From IMG/VR virus record IMGVR_UViG_3300048583_000504, positions 1 to 24,023 of that record: DNA of 24,023 bases. The stretch is one strand, 5' to 3'. Under the pieces are notes generated by a model. The model was not told the origin of the DNA. It searched no databases and saw only the letters and a program-made list of their open reading frames with translations. Shown here one piece after another: positions 1 to 7,289 of the stretch (positions are counted from its first letter, which is position 1; each line of letters begins with the position of its first letter). The DNA comes from a virus. The translations under genes and the position numbers were made by a program.

Positions 1-3000
1 CCAGGAGCGATGTTGCCGGTAGCTTGGAGAGCGGCGTATGTCCGGTTCAGAGCGCCCAGCAGCCCGTCCACGTTATCGATGTCGTTGATCATCGCCTGCG
101 TGACGGTATCGCCTTCGGCAATATCTTGCAGGGCAAGAATACCGTCCCGCGTGATGCCGCTGTTAGGCTGCCGGCTGATATGAAAGGTCAGTGCTCGCGA
201 GGCTTCAAAGCGCTGGCTCTGGGTCAACCCCGCCATTCCACGCACCGTCACTGCAATACGAAACGCCTGGTTCCAGGTATGAATCGGAGAAGTGGTCTCC
301 GTGAGCTGAGCACGAACCAGATCCAGCCCAGACGAAGCGCCCGCCGGCAGCAAGCGCCGGCGGATGTCGCGGATCTCAGAATCTTCGAGCGGATTGAGAT
401 CGTTGCCGTGGTCGAGCAGCGCTTGCCGATCGGCAGCAGAAAGCTCCGGTACGAGCGCGAGCGCTCGATCGATCTCGTTCTGGGCTTCGGTGATGACAGC
501 TTCGTTGTCCTCGCCCATGATGTCGATGCGACTGCTTTCAAGCCGAGAGATCATTTCGTCGAAGCGATCGCCTACAGCGCGAGTGTTGTAGCCAAAGCTC
601 TGGTCGGCAGCAGCCAACGCAGCACGATCATCGTCGGTGATGTTGTCACCGCGAACCACGCCCCACAGTGCAGAACGTGCATCTACGTTGATTACACCGC
701 CAGTTTGACGCAGGCGAACGGCAATAGAATCCCACAGAGCGTCGCGCTCGTGGGTAGGCAGCGCAGAGTTGCTCAGGACATCGGCATTGCGCCGAGCGAT
801 TGCCCAGATTTTTGCCGCGGAAGCGTTCTCTGGAATCGGCTCAAGCTGCACGCCTTGCGGAGCCGGAGCCGCCGGATCAGAGGGCCCTGGCTCAAGCGTC
901 GTGTCCTGTCCCGTCTGACCGTAGCCGTACTGCGCATCCGCGGCAGCGAGCGCAGCACTTCTCGCGGCACTAACAGGATCTCCTGCTGCGATGTTGAACA
1001 GCGCAAGCCTTGCGTCTGACGAGCCAATCGGGCCGCGCAGCAGCGCAGCATACGAGTCGCCCATTGCTATGATACTTGCGTCCCCTTTCAGACCTGCAGC
1101 GGCAATACGATCCGCATTGCGCCGAGCAGCCGCCCATACCTCTGCGTCAGGGGCTCCCACCGGAGGCATAGGCTCCAGATTCAAATCAGGTGCGGCAGCT
1201 TCGTTGAGCAAACGATCGATTTCATTCTGCACTACAGAGCTGACTTGCGGGTTAAACGGCTGCGTTGACCAGATTTCTTCAAGCAGAGTCTCGCGCACCT
1301 CGGCGCTCAGCAGCTGCAGCCTTTGGATCAGCGCAGCGAGACTTTCAGCGTCGTAGTCAGCAGCCGGAGAGACAAGCTGACCAAGCAGCGACCGCAGCTC
1401 CGCGACCGTACCTTCGACGCTTGTGATTGGAGCGAGCGCAGGCGCAGCCACCGGAGCGGCGGGCGCAGGCGCAGGCGCAGGCGTCGCGGCCGGGGTCTCA
1501 TCGCGAATTTGCTGAGCGACCTCCGGGCTGTAGCTGACCACCTGGTCGTGACCGAACACGTTGCGCAGGGTGCGAGCGTTGTCGCCGGTCTGATCCATGC
1601 GGATGACCAGGCTGTCGTAGCCACTGTCGAGCAGGTACTGGCGCAGCGCCTGGGTTGCCGTGAGCACTTCCTGCTCCGACAAGCCCGAGAGATTCGGATA
1701 CGGCCAGTTCGCGCCTGTCATGGTCAGGTAGCGCCACTGCGCATCGGTCTCGATGACCAGCGGATCTCGCAGGCTCACGGTATGCGTGTTCACTGTGCCG
1801 TAGCCGGCGGCGTTCTCAGGCGTGTCAGCGAAGTAGGTGCCCTCGCCAGCGATCGGAACCTGCACGTCGGTGTAGATCACGTTCGGGTCACCGCCGCTGC
1901 CCCGCGGCAGGGTCAGCGTCACCGGCTGCGAAGTGCGCACTGCGGCAAGCGGGCTCGCAGAAACCACCGGAGCGGCGGGCGCAGGCGCAGGCGCAGGCGC
2001 AGGCGCAGGCGCAGCCACCGGAGCGGCGGGTGCAGGCGCAGCCACCGGAGCGGCGGGCGCAGGCGCAGCCACCGGAGCGGCGGGCGCAGCGACCGGAGCG
2101 GCGGGCGCCGTCTGCGACGCGAACTCCGCCGCGGCTCGCGTCAGGATATTCAGCACATTGTCCGGCGCCATCGTCGTGTTCGGCAGGTAAGCCAAAATGC
2201 GCGAGATCAGGCGCGAGAGCACCTCAAGAATGGTGCTGGTCGGCGCCGCGTTGAGTCGAGCGATCGCACGTTGCGCAGCAGCCGGCACGTTGGGGCCCAG
2301 CGGCGTGCGAGCGGCGAGCGCCAGGAACTCAGGGTTCATCAGCTCCGCCAGCATTTCCGAGCGCACGCCGCGGCCGTAATCGTACAGGCCGTACACCTGC
2401 CTGCCGTTGGCCACCGTCCTCATGCGCTGGTGCAGGAAGCGCATCAACGCCATCAGGTCACGCGATTCGGGCGTGGTCGAGGAAGCAACACGCGACAAGC
2501 CTTTCTCAGTCAGCGAGTGCATGACCTCGTGGTTCACCGTCGTCGCCGTGCCGAAGGCGCCGATCTTGATCGAGTGAGAGGCTGCGTCGTAATAGCCCAG
2601 CGTCCGAGAACCGCTCCTGGTTCCAGTTCCCAGACGTGCGCTGAACCGAAGCGCCGGGAAGGGCGTGCCGCTGGCACGGAACAGCTCCAGCAAGCCCGAC
2701 GCCGCCTGCTGGTTCACCACGCCGGCGGTCGGATCGCCGGCCATGACGCTCAGCACCTGCGGAATCGGTGCCGATGCCTTGACCGCTGGAATCCAGCGAG
2801 CCAGCGGGTTGTTGTGGCTCAAGCGCAGGCCTATGCCCAGCGTGCGCACGAAGTAGCCGCCGGGATCTTGCGTCGGATCGAGCACCGGCGGGCCACCGCG
2901 GTTGACGGTATCGGTGATTCGCTCGGGCGGGGCGTCCCTCAAAATGTCGCCTGCAGCAGACAGCGCCAGGAACGGATTGACCGTCATGCCGCGAGCCTGG

Positions 3001-4793
3001 GCAGCCAGCGAAGCACTGAGCCGCTCAGTAACCGGCGTCGCCGGGCGCTCCGGTGCAGTCGGCACCGGGATGTCGATCGGGTTGAGCTGGTCGATGGTGA
3101 CCGGGCCTTCGGGCACCGACACCGCCGTGAAGTTCTGGCCCTGGATGAAAGCGTCGGCCGTCGCGTTGGGCGTCTGGCCAGGCGCGTAGCCGGCGATGCC
3201 ATCGGCGCCGATCGAAACCTGGGCGCCGCCGATGTCGAGGATCGACGGCCCGGCCGGCGTCGCCGGTGTCGTGCTCGGCGCTTCGGGCGAGCCGGTCAGC
3301 GCGTCGATCGTTGGGAAGCGCGTCACGATCTGGCGTGCGCCGGCCAGGTTGTCGATCGTGACCGGCCCCGACGGCGTTGCCACCGAGAAGGTGCCGTCGG
3401 GGTTGCGGGTGATGCGAGCGTCGCCCGGTTCCTTGCCCAGCTCCGGCTCGCGGCGCCCGAGCGCTCGTCCCGCTACCGTGGTGACGGCCGTACCGCCGGT
3501 GCCGGCCAGGGCGCCGAGCACGAAGTCACCGCCGGCGCCGGCCAGGATGTTGTCCTCGCCCAGCGCGATGTTGCTGGAGATCGGCGCAGCGGCTTCGGTC
3601 ACGCCCTCGATGCCGGCCGTGCCGGCCAGGCCCGCCACGCGCCGCCCCAGGCCCCGCGGCGGCGCAGCGACGCCGGCCGCAGCGGCACCCACACGCTTTT
3701 CCAGGGCGCCGGGGATCGCCGCCAGGGCGGCACCGGCAGCGGTGCCCCAGGCCTGGGCCACCCGCGCCACATCGGAGGCCAGGGCCTGCCGCGCTGCCGC
3801 CTCGTTACCGCCGTTCTCGGCCAGGAGCTGAGCCCACTGCGCGTCCTGTTGCAAGTCGGCCAGGGGCGCGTCCATGATGCTCTGGAACGCCTGCGCCGCA
3901 GCCTCACCGCCAGTGGACACGCCTTCGATAGCCAGGCCTGCACGGGCACCGGCTTTAGCGCCCGTGAGCGCTGCGTTTACGGCCGACGCGCCGCGCCGCA
4001 TCGCGATGTAGCGAGCGCCGCCTGCGATACCGCCGCCGGCGACCAGGCTCGGCACCAGACCGCCGATCAGCTCGCCCACGGTGGCGATGCTGAGATTGCT
4101 GCCGGCGATCTTCGCTTCTCCCAGCAGCTGCCCGACGATGCTCAGCTCCGGGTCGGCCAGCAGCTGCTGGGTCTCGAACGCGATCTGCTTGGCGTTGTCG
4201 ATCTCGACCGCCGAGCGGCCAGCCGCCCGCTCCTGGCCCCGGAACCGGCTGGCCACGGCCACGTCACCGGCGGGATCGACGGCGGAGGCGATGCTGCCGA
4301 TAAAGCCGTCCAGGCCTCCGGCCAGGCCGCTGCCCAGGTCGGTCACCGCCTGGCCCCAGGTGCGGGTCGGCTCGACCGGCGGGGGCTGGGCTGTGCGCAG
4401 CTCCTGGTCGAGCGCGAAGATGTCAGCGTCGGGGTTGGCCTGCTTCGCCGCGGCCAGGTAGTTGTCCGCGAACTCGGCGTAGAGCCGGCTCTGCTCGCTG
4501 TAGGGCAGGGAATCAAAGCCCTGCAGCCCGCTCTTGATCTGCTCCCAGGACGGCATCGCGGCCAGCGCGGCCTGGCCCTGCGCGGTTTCGAGCTGCTTCT
4601 GCGTGGCCGTGCGCTGGGCGCCGACACGCCGGCCGGCCGCGCCGAAGGCGCCGCTCGCGGGCGGGAGCTTCACGGCCGCAGGCAGCGGGGGCGCTGTCTC
4701 GCGCAGCAACCGCAACGCCGGCGAGATCTCGTCGGCAAAATCCTGGATCTTGACGTTGCCCAGCGGCAGGTCGAACAGGTCTTTGCTCGCCAT
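1..4793 (-). CDS. Giant polyvalent ejection protein (>=1597 aa, 3' end beyond window) with HExxH peptidase-like and ADP-ribosyltransferase-like domains
   Basis: ATG 4793 overlaps the transglycosylase stop (TAATG); no Shine-Dalgarno site is evident, so coupling is likely. I translated the frame and found no stop to the left edge. Order: helical N-terminus; Gly/Ala-rich, weakly hydrophobic segments at ~240-300 and ~384-442 (ELIGGLVPSLVAGGGIAGGA; ILAGAGGDFVLGALAGTGG); a mixed region to ~640; an HExxH motif (NHEVMHSL, His755-Glu756-His759) with a later SEMLAEL (Glu813, Glu817) that could supply the third zinc ligand; a Pro/Ala linker (~895-945); an ART-like domain (~960-1095: LPRGSGG with Arg964, GEGTYFADTPENAAGYG, LRDPLVIETDAQW, GYDSLVIRM at 1058); a second Pro/Ala linker (~1101-1118); then helical repeats. 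Metallopeptidase and ART modules joined in one long chain are the hallmark of phage polyvalent proteins that act inside the host after injection. Enzyme activities are inferred only. Confidence 0.85.
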   Translation of the reverse strand, partial: MASKDLFDLPLGNVKIQDFADEISPALRLLRETAPPLPAAVKLPPASGAFGAAGRRVGAQRTATQKQLETAQGQAALAAMPSWEQIKSGLQGFDSLPYSEQSRLYAEFADNYLAAAKQANPDADIFALDQELRTAQPPPVEPTRTWGQAVTDLGSGLAGGLDGFIGSIASAVDPAGDVAVASRFRGQERAAGRSAVEIDNAKQIAFETQQLLADPELSIVGQLLGEAKIAGSNLSIATVGELIGGLVPSLVAGGGIAGGARYIAMRRGASAVNAALTGAKAGARAGLAIEGVSTGGEAAAQAFQSIMDAPLADLQQDAQWAQLLAENGGNEAAARQALASDVARVAQAWGTAAGAALAAIPGALEKRVGAAAAGVAAPPRGLGRRVAGLAGTAGIEGVTEAAAPISSNIALGEDNILAGAGGDFVLGALAGTGGTAVTTVAGRALGRREPELGKEPGDARITRNPDGTFSVATPSGPVTIDNLAGARQIVTRFPTIDALTGSPEAPSTTPATPAGPSILDIGGAQVSIGADGIAGYAPGQTPNATADAFIQGQNFTAVSVPEGPVTIDQLNPIDIPVPTAPERPATPVTERLSASLAAQARGMTVNPFLALSAAGDILRDAPPERITDTVNRGGPPVLDPTQDPGGYFVRTLGIGLRLSHNNPLARWIPAVKASAPIPQVLSVMAGDPTAGVVNQQAASGLLELFRASGTPFPALRFSARLGTGTRSGSRTLGYYDAASHSIKIGAFGTATTVNHEVMHSLTEKGLSRVASSTTPESRDLMALMRFLHQRMRTVANGRQVYGLYDYGRGVRSEMLAELMNPEFLALAARTPLGPNVPAAAQRAIARLNAAPTSTILEVLSRLISRILAYLPNTTMAPDNVLNILTRAAAEFASQTAPAAPVAAPAAPVAAPAPAAPVAAPAPAAPVAAPAPAPAPAPAPAAPVVSASPLAAVRTSQPVTLTLPRGSGGDPNVIYTDVQVPIAGEGTYFADTPENAAGYGTVNTHTVSLRDPLVIETDAQWRYLTMTGANWPYPNLSGLSEQEVLTATQALRQYLLDSGYDSLVIRMDQTGDNARTLRNVFGHDQVVSYSPEVAQQIRDETPAATPAPAPAPAAPVAAPALAPITSVEGTVAELRSLLGQLVSPAADYDAESLAALIQRLQLLSAEVRETLLEEIWSTQPFNPQVSSVVQNEIDRLLNEAAAPDLNLEPMPPVGAPDAEVWAAARRNADRIAAAGLKGDASIIAMGDSYAALLRGPIGSSDARLALFNIAAGDPVSAARSAALAAADAQYGYGQTGQDTTLEPGPSDPAAPAPQGVQLEPIPENASAAKIWAIARRNADVLSNSALPTHERDALWDSIAVRLRQTGGVINVDARSALWGVVRGDNITDDDRAALAAADQSFGYNTRAVGDRFDEMISRLESSRIDIMGEDNEAVITEAQNEIDRALALVPELSAADRQALLDHGNDLNPLEDSEIRDIRRRLLPAGASSGLDLVRAQLTETTSPIHTWNQAFRIAVTVRGMAGLTQSQRFEASRALTFHISRQPNSGITRDGILALQDIAEGDTVTQAMINDIDNVDGLLGALNRTYAALQATGNIAP
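735..1180 (-). repeat. Degenerate coding repeat, period ~333 bp (two copies)
   Basis: Two copies begin with LEPMPP (residue ~1206) and LEPIPE (residue ~1317), then VWAAARRNADRI / IWAIARRNADVL, and end with ALAAADAQYGYG / ALAAADQSFGYN. A DNA match (cgcattgcgccgagc / ggcattgcgccgagc) is visible near 1110 and 783. They encode helical repeats near the visible C-terminal part of the giant protein. A looser third copy may follow toward position 1. Confidence 0.7.
1440..1494 (-). repeat. Pro/Ala-coding repeat block (C-terminal side of the ART-like domain)
   Basis: Contains one copy of the same gcagccaccggagcggcggg unit (from 1444) followed by three gcaggc hexamers, identical to those of the larger block about 500 bp away. 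It codes for a short Pro/Ala linker, and together the two blocks bracket the ART-like domain. Confidence 0.85.
1958..2108 (-). repeat. Pro/Ala-coding repeat block (N-terminal side of the ART-like domain)
   Basis: On the plus strand five gcaggc hexamers run from 1981 to 2010, then a 27-bp unit starting gcagccaccggagcggcggg recurs at 2011, 2038 and 2065, with partial copies at both edges. On the coding strand this reads (Ala-Pro)n and PAAPVAA. It is an extended, probably flexible linker about 50 residues long. Confidence 0.9.
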
Positions 4794-5737
4794 TACAGCA
4801 GCGCCAGGTAGCGATTGATGCTCTTGTCGAGCGCCTCGGGCAGCGGCATGTCGGGCATGAAGTCCTCTCCGAAGAAGTCAGCGACGGCCCGCTCGCGCAT
4901 GTTGCCTACGTCGGTGCGCAGGCCGTCCGCCAGGGCCTGATCATCTTCCTCGGAGGGCTCAGGCAGGTCAATGGGGCCCAGCGCCTCGGGAGCCGCTGCC
5001 GGGCTCAGAGCCGCGATCAGGCTGTTGACCGCTCCTGGCGCGGTGGCCGGCACCGAAGGCGGAGCGATCAGCCCTGCCGCCGTCACCGCAGGGCTGACCC
5101 CTGGCGCGACCGGCGCTGCAGTGACCGCCGGCGACGCAGCAGGCGGCGTCGCCGCGGTCTGCGCCGGCGGGGTCATCGGCGGCAGCTGCTGCAGCCAGGA
5201 AGGCAGCGCCGTCATGTCGCGCAAGCTGGGCGCGGCGGCGGGCGGCGGGCCTCCTGCCAGTACGCCGGTCGTGTTGGCGTTGAGCTGATTCATCACGAAC
5301 TCCATCGAGCGTCTTTTCTGCGGGTAGGTACTCGACGGCAAGCTGGCCCAGGCGCCGCCGCTTCTCGCGATCGCGGTCTGCCAGTCAGCGTTCGCTACGG
5401 CGTCAAGCGCACCGGCGCGGCGCAGCAGCTCGATCGCTACCAGGTCTTGCGAGCGCGGGCTGAAATCCTTGAGGCCGAGCTTGCTCGACACGTCATCCCA
5501 GGTGCTCAGCGTGATCTGGTAGCGGCCAGCGGCGCCGGTCTTGTTTTTCTTGCCGTCGGTCTGGGTGAAGGCGTGCAGCACCCGCGGATGATCGTCCAGC
5601 TTGGCGATCTTGCCGCCGCCGAACGCCGTGCGGTAGCCGTGCGTCTGCGTCGCTTCGGCCGCAGAAATCATGTCGAGATACCGCCGCACGTTCGGGTTGT
5701 TGAGGTACGGCTCCACCCTTTCAAGACGAGAGGCCAT
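4793..5737 (-). CDS. GH104 (lambda R-like) lytic transglycosylase, virion-associated, 314 aa
   Basis: Cleaves the MurNAc-GlcNAc bond of peptidoglycan without water, forming anhydro-muramoyl ends. Residues 1-~160 match phage lambda R protein closely: Glu28 in MISAAEATQTHGY corresponds to the catalytic Glu19 of lambda R, and DHPRVL, TGAAGRYQIT (68-76), LGLKDFSPRSQDLVA (87-101) and WASLP (130-134) are all conserved family blocks. Residues ~165-250 are a Pro/Ala/Thr linker. The C-terminus (250-314) is an acidic helical segment ending in DKSINRYLALL. Lambda R is 158 aa, so the extra half is unusual for a soluble endolysin. Together with its place in the ejection cluster this suggests a virion enzyme that opens the cell wall for DNA entry. 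AAGGAG sits 11 bases upstream, and the start overlaps the previous stop (TGATG). The endolysin alternative is not excluded. Confidence 0.9.
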   Translation of the reverse strand: MASRLERVEPYLNNPNVRRYLDMISAAEATQTHGYRTAFGGGKIAKLDDHPRVLHAFTQTDGKKNKTGAAGRYQITLSTWDDVSSKLGLKDFSPRSQDLVAIELLRRAGALDAVANADWQTAIARSGGAWASLPSSTYPQKRRSMEFVMNQLNANTTGVLAGGPPPAAAPSLRDMTALPSWLQQLPPMTPPAQTAATPPAASPAVTAAPVAPGVSPAVTAAGLIAPPSVPATAPGAVNSLIAALSPAAAPEALGPIDLPEPSEEDDQALADGLRTDVGNMRERAVADFFGEDFMPDMPLPEALDKSINRYLALL

Positions 5738-7287
5738 CAGCGGGGTACTCCTTTTGCCTTCGCCGCGATCAGGTTGTTGCGTGCCGCCAGCAACTCCACG
5801 ATCTCAGCTTCCGAGCCTGGCACCGCGGCGAGCGCCCGCATCCGGCCTTCCAGCCCGTTGATGTAGGCATCGACCATGCGCGGGGACTCGCGGTTGCGAG
5901 CCTCGGCCCTTTCGAGCGTAGCACCGGCGGCGAGCGCCGGCTTCATTGCCTCGGCAGCCCAGGCCGCACCAGCGGCGGGGTTGAACGGCGGCTTGATCGC
6001 CTGCTGCAGCCACGTTGACGGGGCTACTATCGGCTGCCGGGGAACAGCTGCAGCCGCAGGAGCGCCCGCACCGATGGTCTGCACCTGCGCCGCGGCGCTC
6101 GCGCTGGGCAGGGCCTGGTCGCGCACGACCTTGAGCTGCACCAGGGCTTCGGGAACCTGCGTGCGCAGCTCCTGGAGCCGCTTCTGGGTCTGTTCGAGCA
6201 CCAGCGGATCAGCGCCGTTGACCGGCACCAGCCGCGGAGCAATTCCGTAGCGCACATCGATTGCGCTGAGCGGCGCCGGCGTGGCGTTTGCGGCCAGCCA
6301 GTTTTTCAGGTTGGCTTCCTCGGCAGCCAGGGTGTCGTAGGCGGTCTGCAGCGCCGGCAGCTGGCTCTGCAGCTCGGCAATCCGGGCGGCAGGGGTCGCC
6401 GCGGCGCCAGGCGTCGCTGCCGCTGCTGTTGCTGCGGGCGCAGCCACCGGCGGCGCGGGAGCGATCGAAATGATCGGCTCCTGTCCAGGCACCGTCGGCA
6501 GCTGCACGCGCAGCACCGTGGTTGGATCGTTGGGGTTGGGGCCTTGGAAAAACCCGCCCGGCTGGCGGGTAAAGCCGCGGAGAAGAAGATCGTTTTCCTG
6601 CTGCTGCCTGGCTGCAGCAAGTGCAGCGGCGTTGGCGGTGTCGATCTGCTCGCGCTGCGTGTTCTCGACCGACACGCCGGCAGAAATTACCGGCACCGCG
6701 CCTGCACCGCCGGCAGCAATCGCGGCAGCGAACCGATCCTGCGGGACGTTCACGCCGGTGGCCAGGATGGTGACCGTGCCGTCCGGGTTGGCCTTATACA
6801 GCTCTCCCTTCGGATCGTAGGTCGCCAGGATCGAGCCGATGTTTCCGCTGGAAGCCGCGATGCGCTTGTCCGAGATCTGGTTGCCCCAGCCCCAGGCATC
6901 GTACAGACGCCGGGCGGCGGACAGCTCGCCGGCATCGACGTACTGCTGCGCGGTGACCTGCGCGGCGCTGCCCAGGCGGGCCAGCACGCGCTGCTGCACC
7001 TCCGGCGAGAACGCCTGGAAGTTCGGATCTTGCAGCACGACGTTGCGCTGCTCGATCATGTAGTCCAGGTCGCTCTGGCCCGCGTTCGCGGCCTGCTGCA
7101 TATTGCCCAGCAGCGTCGCGGTGTACGCCGTGGCGTCGCGATCGTAGCTCTGGCTCAGCGCCTGCTGCTCGCGCTGCTGGCGCTGGAAGGCGAACTCCTC
7201 CTCGCGCTGAGCGCTAAGGCGCTCGGCCTGGATGTCCTGGCGAGCGGCGCGTCGGCCTCGGTAGATCGATGTGAAGTCTATGGCCAT
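5737..7287 (-). CDS. Probable internal virion/ejection protein, coiled coil with Pro/Ala linkers (516 aa)
   Basis: ATG 7287 lies two bases after the previous stop. The N-terminal ~80 residues are Arg/Glu/Gln-rich coiled coil (QREEEFAFQRQQREQQALSQ). Residues ~80-200 form a compact helical domain with LYDAWGWGNQ. A region near 225-330 mixes strands with Ala/Pro-rich linkers (about 275-300). A second coiled coil (IAELQSQLPALQTAYDTLAAEE) follows, then a third near LVLEQTQKRLQELRTQ, and an Ala-rich helical C-terminus. No enzyme motif is visible. Position immediately before the lytic transglycosylase suggests a structural ejection protein. The stop overlaps the transglycosylase start as TGATG. Confidence 0.7.
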   Translation of the reverse strand: MAIDFTSIYRGRRAARQDIQAERLSAQREEEFAFQRQQREQQALSQSYDRDATAYTATLLGNMQQAANAGQSDLDYMIEQRNVVLQDPNFQAFSPEVQQRVLARLGSAAQVTAQQYVDAGELSAARRLYDAWGWGNQISDKRIAASSGNIGSILATYDPKGELYKANPDGTVTILATGVNVPQDRFAAAIAAGGAGAVPVISAGVSVENTQREQIDTANAAALAAARQQQENDLLLRGFTRQPGGFFQGPNPNDPTTVLRVQLPTVPGQEPIISIAPAPPVAAPAATAAAATPGAAATPAARIAELQSQLPALQTAYDTLAAEEANLKNWLAANATPAPLSAIDVRYGIAPRLVPVNGADPLVLEQTQKRLQELRTQVPEALVQLKVVRDQALPSASAAAQVQTIGAGAPAAAAVPRQPIVAPSTWLQQAIKPPFNPAAGAAWAAEAMKPALAAGATLERAEARNRESPRMVDAYINGLEGRMRALAAVPGSEAEIVELLAARNNLIAAKAKGVPR

Positions 7288-7289
7288 GA

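Noticed and set aside
1958-2108. Hexamer and 27-bp repeats as a CRISPR array or replication iterons
   Set aside because: They are contiguous in-frame Pro/Ala codons without spacers, inside a coding region.
1323-4811. Very long plus-strand reading frame (~1160 codons) opposite the giant gene
   Set aside because: The product is Arg/His/Gln-rich low-complexity protein, as expected of a GC-rich antisense frame. The minus frame gives a coherent protein with recognisable motifs and an overlap start with the transglycosylase gene.
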